NCBI GenBank assembly: GCA_045807125.1
Contig: JBJMHZ010000028.1
Location: 1-64,000, forward strand
DNA from: JBJMHZ01 sp045807125
GTDB taxonomy: Bacteria; Actinomycetota; Actinomycetes; JAWWOL01
Length of the DNA stretch: 64,000 bases
Direction of reading: 5' to 3'
Shown: positions 58,746 to 64,000 of the stretch, one piece after another
How the letters are laid out: each line of letters starts with the position of its first letter
How positions within the stretch are numbered: the first letter of the stretch is position 1
Notes under the pieces: model-generated
Seen by the model: the letters and a program-made list of their open reading frames with translations, nothing else
The model's database searches: none
What the model was told of the DNA's origin: nothing
Position numbers and translations under genes: made by a program

Positions 58746-61148
58746 TCATCGCCCACCGGCGAGCGCCCGCGCCGCCACCTCGTCGAGGTCGAGGCCGGCG
58801 CCGGCTGCGCGCAGCAGGTCGCGGAGCGACGGCGGCCGCAGGTCGGACTGCGCGATCGCGACGCCGAGCGGGCGCAGCGCGTCGTGCACCGCGTTGACGA
58901 TCATCGTGGGGGCAAGGATCGCCGCGCTCTCGCCCATGCCGCGGAAGCCGCCGGGCAGCGCCGACGGCGTCTCCTGGTGCAGGACCCGTACGACGGGGAC
59001 GTCGCGCGCCGTGGGCATCGGATAGTCCTGCAGGGTGCGCACGGCCGGTGAGCCGTCCGGCCGGTACTCGACCACCTCGAGCAGGACGAGCCCCAGCCCC
59101 TGGGCGAAGCCGCCCTGGATCTGCCCCTCGACGATGAGCCGGTCGATGATGCGGCCGCAGTCGTGCAGGATGGTCGCCTCGCGCACATGGACGCGCCCGG
59201 TGGCGACGTCCACCTCGACCACCGCGAGCCCCGAGCCGCTGGAGTGCGTGGCGGCCATGTTCATCTTGCCGCGCTCGTCGGGGAACGCCTGGGTGTTCCC
59301 CGGCTCGAAGCACACCGTCGCGGTCAGGCCCGGCTCGACCGACGGCGCCGCGAAGGCGTGCAGGGTCGCGACGTTGGCAACGAGCGGCAGCGGCAGCGCC
59401 GCGTCACCGGCCCGGAACGCGCCGTCCACGAGCTCGACCTCGTCCGGCGGCCGGTGCAGCATGGCGGCAGCGACGGCGATCATCTTCTCGCGCACCCGCT
59501 CGGCGGCGAGCAGCAGCGCGCCGCCGCCCATCACTGCCGAGCGGCTGCCCCACGTGCCCGCGCCGTACGCGACGGCATCGGTGTCGCCCTCCCTGACCTC
59601 GACCGTGCCGGGCGACACGGTGAGCGCATCGGCGACCAGCTTCGCGTACACGGTCTCGTGCCCCTGGCCGTGCGACGTGGTGCCGACCGCTGCGGTGACG
59701 TGACCGTCGGGGTGCACGGTCACCGTCGCCATCTCGTAGCCGCCGAACTGCCCGGCCAGCGCGTGCGGGTTGGCGGCCGTGGTCTCGACCATCTGCGCGA
59801 CGCCGATGCCGACCAGGCGGCCGCCGGCGCGCGCGGCGTCCCGCTGCCGGCGCAGCTCGCCGTAGCCGCACGCCGAGAGCAGCTCGTCGAGCTGATGCGT
59901 CAGCGGGCCGACATCGAGGCGCGATCCGCCCGCCGTGACGTACGGGCGCACGCCGTCAGGGATGAGGTTGGTCCGGCGCACCGCCACCGGATCGAGCCCG
60001 AGGTGGTCGGCCAGCAGGTCGATGACCCGGTCCATGCTGAGCACGGCCTGCGGCTGGCCGTACCCGCGATAGCCGCCGTTGGGCGCCTTGTTGGTGACGA
60101 TGCCCTCGACGACGAACGCGTAGTCCTGGATGTCGTAGACCGACGGCAGCGTCCCGGCCGTCGCGAACGCGGGCGCCATGCCGAGCGCGTACACCTCTGC
60201 CGAGCCGAGGTCGGCCCGCAGCCGGGCGCGCATCGCGACGATGCGCCCGTCGGGCCGGTGGGCGATCTCGATGTCGTGCACCTGCTGCCGGGAGTGGATG
60301 CCCGCGGTCATCCCCTCGACGCGGTCCTGCGACCAGACCACCGGCCGCGCCAGCCGGTGGGCGAGCGCGGCGACGAGGATCTCCTCGCGCAGGTAATGAC
60401 CCTTGTTGCCGAAGGCCCCGCCGATGTCAGGCGCCACGACCCGCAACCGCGATTCGGGAAGGCGGAGCGCCTCGGCCACGACGGTGCGCAGGAAGTGCGG
60501 TGACTGCGTCGATGCGTGCAGCACGAGCCGTCCGGTGCCCGGCTCGTAGTCGGCGAGCGCGCCGTGCCCTTCGAGAGGGGCGCCGGTGACCCGGTGATGG
60601 ACGACGCGCGTGCGCAGCACGGCATGGTCGCCGCCGTCGATCGCTGCCGCGGGGTCGCCGTGCACCACCTCCAGGCGCAGCAGGACGTTGTCCGTCCAGT
60701 CGTCGTAGACGAGCGGCGCCCCGTCGGCCGTGGCGTCGTCGACCGAGGTGAGCGGCGGCAGCGGGTCGACGTCGAGCCGGATGAGATCGACGGCGTCCTC
60801 CGCGACGGCGCGCGAGGTGGCGACGACCGCTACCACCGGCTCGCCGGCGAAGCGCACCTTTCCGGCCGCGAGCAGCGGCCACTGCACCTGCCGCAGGCCG
60901 GGCAGCATCGGCAGGTGATGGTGCATCCGCTGTACCTGACCCTCGAGGTCGTCCTGCGTCACGACGGCGAGCACGCCCGGATGCGCCAGGGCCGCCGAGA
61001 CATCGATGCCGCGGATGCGGGCGTGCGCCACCGGGCTGCGCAGCAGCGCGACATGCGCCGTGTCGGGGCGCACGAGGTCAGCCAGGTAGCGGCCCTGGCC
61101 GGTGAGCAGCCGGCGGTCCTCCTTGCGATGCAGCGTCGCGTCAGTCAC
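58746..61148 (-). CDS. Xanthine dehydrogenase-family large (molybdopterin) subunit
   Basis: 800 residues from a GTG at nt 61148, overlapping the iron-sulfur gene by 8 bp. It is the molybdopterin-cytosine-dinucleotide-type catalytic subunit: RKEDRRLLTGQGRYLAD, PDIGGAFGNKG, NGGYRGYGQPQA, TSHGQGHETVYAKL and active-site Glu in FRGMGESAAILAP. The loop reads GYRGYGQ instead of the AYxCSFR of form I CO dehydrogenase, so CO oxidation is unlikely. It hydroxylates an N-heterocycle or aldehyde of unknown identity. It is the third gene of the leftward operon FAD-FeS-Mo. Confidence 0.93.
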   Translation of the reverse strand: MTDATLHRKEDRRLLTGQGRYLADLVRPDTAHVALLRSPVAHARIRGIDVSAALAHPGVLAVVTQDDLEGQVQRMHHHLPMLPGLRQVQWPLLAAGKVRFAGEPVVAVVATSRAVAEDAVDLIRLDVDPLPPLTSVDDATADGAPLVYDDWTDNVLLRLEVVHGDPAAAIDGGDHAVLRTRVVHHRVTGAPLEGHGALADYEPGTGRLVLHASTQSPHFLRTVVAEALRLPESRLRVVAPDIGGAFGNKGHYLREEILVAALAHRLARPVVWSQDRVEGMTAGIHSRQQVHDIEIAHRPDGRIVAMRARLRADLGSAEVYALGMAPAFATAGTLPSVYDIQDYAFVVEGIVTNKAPNGGYRGYGQPQAVLSMDRVIDLLADHLGLDPVAVRRTNLIPDGVRPYVTAGGSRLDVGPLTHQLDELLSACGYGELRRQRDAARAGGRLVGIGVAQMVETTAANPHALAGQFGGYEMATVTVHPDGHVTAAVGTTSHGQGHETVYAKLVADALTVSPGTVEVREGDTDAVAYGAGTWGSRSAVMGGGALLLAAERVREKMIAVAAAMLHRPPDEVELVDGAFRAGDAALPLPLVANVATLHAFAAPSVEPGLTATVCFEPGNTQAFPDERGKMNMAATHSSGSGLAVVEVDVATGRVHVREATILHDCGRIIDRLIVEGQIQGGFAQGLGLVLLEVVEYRPDGSPAVRTLQDYPMPTARDVPVVRVLHQETPSALPGGFRGMGESAAILAPTMIVNAVHDALRPLGVAIAQSDLRPPSLRDLLRAAGAGLDLDEVAARALAGGR

Positions 61149-61674
61149 CGGCGCCCTCCTGCGCCTCAGCAGCTCGGTCCCGCGCGACGGCGAGCACGGC
61201 CTCCACCATCCCCGCATAACCGGTGCACCGGCACAGCTGGCCGGCCAGCCGGTCCCGTACGGCGCGCTCGTCGAGGCAGGTGCGCTCGGCGAGCAGCTCC
61301 ACCGCCGTCATGACGACGCCCGGGGTGCAGAAGCCGCACTGCAGGCCGTGGTAGCGGGACAGCGCGACCTGCACCGGATGCAGCGCATCGATGCCAGCGC
61401 CGTTGCCAGCGCCGCGCTCCCCGCCGGCCGCGATGCCCTCCACCGTCGTCACCGCGGCGCCCTCGAGCTGCACGGTGAGGACGAGGCACGCCCGCGTGCC
61501 GATGCCGTCGATGAGCACGGCGCACGCCCCGCACGAGCCGTGCCCGCAGCCCAGGTGGACGCCGGTGAGCCGCAACCTGTCGCGCAGGGTGTCGGCGAGC
61601 AGCTCGCGCGGCTCCACGACCACCTCGACGGGGCGGCCGTTGACGGTGAGCCGCACCGGACGGGGCGCGATCAC
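61141..61674 (-). CDS. Xanthine dehydrogenase-family [2Fe-2S] subunit
   Basis: 177 residues from a GTG overlapping the FAD-subunit stop as GTGA. A plant-type ferredoxin domain has the cluster motif HLGCGHGSCGACAVLIDG plus a fourth Cys (RACL). A helical second [2Fe-2S] domain has QCGFCTPG and LCRCTGYAGMVEAV. It passes electrons from the molybdenum centre to FAD. Length and motifs are standard. Confidence 0.95.
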   Translation of the reverse strand: MIAPRPVRLTVNGRPVEVVVEPRELLADTLRDRLRLTGVHLGCGHGSCGACAVLIDGIGTRACLVLTVQLEGAAVTTVEGIAAGGERGAGNGAGIDALHPVQVALSRYHGLQCGFCTPGVVMTAVELLAERTCLDERAVRDRLAGQLCRCTGYAGMVEAVLAVARDRAAEAQEGAGD

Positions 61675-62543
61675 GAGCCGGTCGCCGCTCGCCAGGCCGC
61701 CGCCAGCGCCTCGACGGTCAGCACCTGCGCCAGCTCGCGGCGGTACGCGGCGGAAGCACGCGCATCGCCCACGGGCTCGAGCTCGGCGCCCACTCCGGCG
61801 GCCACCTCGCGGAGCGCGGCGGCGTCGACCGACGCCGCGCCGAGCAGGCGGGCGGCCGGAGCCGCCAGCGGGCGCGGCCGGTCGGCCACGCCGCACGCGA
61901 CCGCCGCCAGGCCGGAGCAGCGCCCGTCCTCGCCGATCCGCAGCTGGCAGCCCACGCCGACCAGCGGCAGGTCCCCCGTGCGCACGGCGAGCTCGCGGAA
62001 GGCGCCGCCCACGTGCCCGATCGGCAGGGGTAGCTCGACCGCCACGACCAGCTCGGCGACCCCGAGCGCGGTGCGGTGCGCGCCCACGATCAGCTCCTCG
62101 ACGCCGCACCAGCGCTCGCCGCCCGGCCCGGCGATGCGCACCCTGGCACCGGCCGCGAGCAAGGCGGCCGGCACCTCGGCTGCGGGGTCGGCGTGCACCA
62201 GGGAGCCGCCGAGCGTCGCCCGGTTGCGCACGTGCACCGGACCGACCAGCGCGGCGGCCTCGGCGAGGACCGGCGCGTGCGCCACCACGAGCGGATGCGA
62301 CTCGAGCGCGCGCAACCGTGCCGTCGCCCCCACGCGCAGGGAGCCGTCGCTCGCCTCGACGCGGTCGAGGCCGTAGATGCGGCCGATGTCGACGAGCAGC
62401 GGAGGCCTCAGCAACCGCTGGTTCACGAGCGGGACGAGCGCCTGCCCGCCCGCGAGCGCCCGCGCGCCCGCTTCGCCCGCGAGCGCGCGCACCGCCTCCG
62501 GCACGTCGCGAGCGGCGACGTACTCGAACGGGGCGGGCTTCAC
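61671..62543 (-). CDS. Xanthine dehydrogenase-family FAD-binding (medium) subunit
   Basis: 290 residues. It is the CoxM-like FAD subunit: ALAGGQALVPLVNQRL (pyrophosphate-binding segment), VDIGRI, GPVHVRNRATLGGSLVHADPAAEVP and a C-terminal CO-dehydrogenase flavoprotein domain. It is the first gene of the overlapping three-gene operon. The 172-bp region upstream is shared with the divergent helical-protein gene and contains a possible operator. Confidence 0.94.
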   Translation of the reverse strand: MKPAPFEYVAARDVPEAVRALAGEAGARALAGGQALVPLVNQRLLRPPLLVDIGRIYGLDRVEASDGSLRVGATARLRALESHPLVVAHAPVLAEAAALVGPVHVRNRATLGGSLVHADPAAEVPAALLAAGARVRIAGPGGERWCGVEELIVGAHRTALGVAELVVAVELPLPIGHVGGAFRELAVRTGDLPLVGVGCQLRIGEDGRCSGLAAVACGVADRPRPLAAPAARLLGAASVDAAALREVAAGVGAELEPVGDARASAAYRRELAQVLTVEALAAAWRAATGS

Positions 62544-62625
62544 GGGGCCGCGTCACCTCTGCTCGACGGCTGGCATGCGGGCGGACTGCCCACGAGCAGC
62601 CGACGATACGAGCGATGCGATAATT

Positions 62626-62637
62626 CAACAAGGGTTG
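62626..62637. promoter_or_regulatory. CAAC-AAGG-GTTG inverted repeat overlapping -35, candidate operator
   Basis: The repeat overlaps the -35 hexamer of the rightward promoter and lies 83 bp from the start of the leftward molybdenum-enzyme operon. A repressor bound here would block the rightward gene and could act on both. The regulator is unknown. Confidence 0.4.
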
Positions 62638-62663
62638 TGCGATGGGCGCGGCGCTCCTAGCAT
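62635..62663 (+). promoter_or_regulatory. Promoter: TTGTGC, 17 bp, TAGCAT
   Basis: A -35 TTGTGC (62635-62640) and a -10 TAGCAT (62658-62663) stand at the ideal 17-bp spacing, in the most AT-containing stretch of the divergent region. They lie 53 bp before the ATG of the helical-protein gene. Confidence 0.6.
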
Positions 62664-62715
62664 CGGGCCGATCCCGTGATGGCGCGCCGCCGCCGCGGGC
62701 TCGAGGGGGGACGCG

Positions 62716-64000
62716 ATGCAGCATGTGCTGAAGGTCGTCGAGGAGTGGCGGGAGCGCATCGAGGACCACCCGCTGCACCGCTGGCTGGTGGCCGAGGACG
62801 ACGGCGTCGCGCCGGAGGACAAGCTCTGGTTCAGCCTGTACTTCACGAACTTCATCATGTACTTCCGCGAGCTGAACCTTTACCACATCTCGTACGGCGA
62901 GCAGCGCCATACCGATGCCCAGCGCGCGGCCCTGTCCGCCCATGCGGACGAGGACATGACGCACTCGCGGCTCTTCATGCGCGACTTCAAGACGCTCGGG
63001 TGGGACGGGCTGCTCGGGTGGAAGCCGTCCGAGGTCTTCCACTGGCTGTTCTCCAGCCCGGTGAACGAGTCGCTGCGCAAGCGCACCACCGCGATCACCA
63101 AGCTCTACATCGAGGCGGAGGATCCGGCAGTTCGCTACGCGGTCGTGGAGGCGGTGGAGGCGTGCGGCAACGCCCTGTTCCGCCACACCAAGCAGGTCGC
63201 CGACCGCTACGCGGCACGAACCGGACGCGAGCTCATCTACTGGGGTGAGTACCACCTGCACCGCGAGACCGGGCATGCGGTGGAGGACGACGCGGAGGGC
63301 GAGTTCGGGCACCTGGAGCTGACGCCGGAGCAGCGGACGGGTGCGATCCGCCGCGCCGTACGGGCCTTCGAGCTCATCGACGAGCAGAACAGCGACATGC
63401 TGCGGCTGGCTCAGGAGACCATCTCGCAGGGCGGCTTCGACGGCAGGCGACGCCGGTTCGCCGCGCCCCCGACCGACGTGGAGGCCATCGAGGGCACGGA
63501 GACGTTCGACTACCACTTCTGGCCCGCCGCGCCGCATCCGACGCAGCAGGCGATCGCGGCGGCTCTCAAGCGCTGCGTTCAGCAGGTGCACGACTCCGGA
63601 GCGCTGTCGTTCTTCGACGTGGATGGCGTCGAGGAGGCGCTCGCCCGGCTTCGCCTGGCGCTGCTGTTCATCGCGACCGACACGACGGGAACGCCCACCG
63701 TGTACCGGTACATGGTTCCCTACCCGTTCCCTACTACTCCGGAGGAGCGAGCGGTCAACCGGCTCGCGCAGCGCTTCGGTCAGCGCGCGTCGATGCTCTA
63801 CGTCGACTGGGCGTCGCTCGGCCTGGACGAGCGGCTCCAGTGGCCGGTGAGCCGGACGCTGGAGTTCATCTACCTCGACCGGGCGACGGAGACGCACCGC
63901 GACCTGCGGGCCGTCATCACCCACCACATCGACGCGACGACCGATCCGGTGCTGCGCTACTGGACGATCGTGGCGCTGAAGGCGCTGACGGCGACGTACG
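62716..64000 (+). CDS. Helical His/Glu-rich protein, possible diiron enzyme, 3' end outside window
   Basis: 428 codons are visible from the ATG at nt 62716, preceded by GAGGGGGG. The frame is open at the window end. Codon use is that of a real gene. The sequence is mostly amphipathic helices, with Glu/His-spaced segments resembling metal-binding bundles: FRELNLYHI, HADEDMTHSRLFMRDF, EAVEACGNALFRHTKQVADRY and YHLHRETGHA. This recalls ferritin-like or heme-oxygenase-like diiron (HDO) proteins, although I cannot assign a family. It has no signal peptide. It is divergent from the molybdenum hydroxylase operon and may belong to the same process. Confidence 0.75.
   Translation, partial: MQHVLKVVEEWRERIEDHPLHRWLVAEDDGVAPEDKLWFSLYFTNFIMYFRELNLYHISYGEQRHTDAQRAALSAHADEDMTHSRLFMRDFKTLGWDGLLGWKPSEVFHWLFSSPVNESLRKRTTAITKLYIEAEDPAVRYAVVEAVEACGNALFRHTKQVADRYAARTGRELIYWGEYHLHRETGHAVEDDAEGEFGHLELTPEQRTGAIRRAVRAFELIDEQNSDMLRLAQETISQGGFDGRRRRFAAPPTDVEAIEGTETFDYHFWPAAPHPTQQAIAAALKRCVQQVHDSGALSFFDVDGVEEALARLRLALLFIATDTTGTPTVYRYMVPYPFPTTPEERAVNRLAQRFGQRASMLYVDWASLGLDERLQWPVSRTLEFIYLDRATETHRDLRAVITHHIDATTDPVLRYWTIVALKALTATY

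Noticed and set aside
58746..62543. Aerobic CO dehydrogenase
   Set aside because: The active-site loop of the large subunit lacks the AYxCSFR motif of form I enzymes and reads GYRGYGQ.

Overview
This is a very GC-rich, gene-dense actinobacterial chromosome segment. Many start codons are GTG or TTG, and many neighbouring genes overlap as ATGA or GTGA. The gene content fits an actinomycete: AccA3/AccD/AccE-type acyl-CoA carboxylase with BirA, an LpdA-type quinone reductase, a TIGR03086 (mycothiol-type) protein, and a methyl-accepting chemotaxis protein that suggests a motile relative. I cannot fix the genus. No rRNA, tRNA, CRISPR array or complete insertion sequence was seen.

Layout. 1-6.7 kb: the 3' part of a giant Rhs/YD-repeat polymorphic toxin, with 321-bp tandem repeats at the visible N-terminal side and a PD-(D/E)XK nuclease-like C-terminus, overlapped by a HEAT-repeat gene that is the likely immunity protein. 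6.7-15 kb: an OmpR-type regulator, an acyl-CoA carboxylase beta subunit, secreted proteins and lipoproteins, an epimerase/S9 peptidase pair, and HMG-CoA lyase.

15.1-23.8 kb: the most interesting region, an apparent compact specialised-metabolite cluster. A leftward operon encodes a PRMT-like methyltransferase, a heme-oxygenase-like diiron/cupin fusion with the full set of metal ligands expected of the N-nitrosating enzyme SznF, and a small Rieske protein. Beside it are an FAD monooxygenase and a second leftward operon. That operon holds an aldolase and a dehydroquinate synthase II homologue, the GriI/GriH-type pair that makes 3-amino-4-hydroxybenzoate in other actinomycetes, followed by an amidase and a MOSC protein. 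Inference: arginine-derived N-nitroso/NO chemistry may be combined with an aminohydroxybenzoate scaffold.

24.3-27.1 kb: an ECF sigma factor coupled to an MGMT-Ada fusion with unusual domain order, then an IS701-like transposase that lacks its first catalytic Asp. 27.2-37.6 kb: lipid and acyl-CoA metabolism (enoyl-CoA hydratase, PH-domain membrane protein, BirA, carboxylase beta, epsilon and alpha subunits), a PAP2-lipid kinase fusion and a chemoreceptor. 37.7-46.2 kb: small enzymes, a LysR/YeiH pair, and LpdA. 46.3-57.5 kb: nucleoside salvage and pentose catabolism (PNP, phosphosugar mutase, DeoC, an aldehyde dehydrogenase with a truncated non-catalytic paralogue, adenosine deaminase), interrupted by two tandem paralogous membrane proteins with Gly/Tyr-rich tails. 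57.5-62.5 kb: a phytanoyl-CoA dioxygenase-like protein with a cupin, and a three-subunit molybdenum hydroxylase operon. 62.7 kb to the end: an unidentified helical, His/Glu-rich protein cut by the window edge, with a promoter-like element and possible operator upstream.
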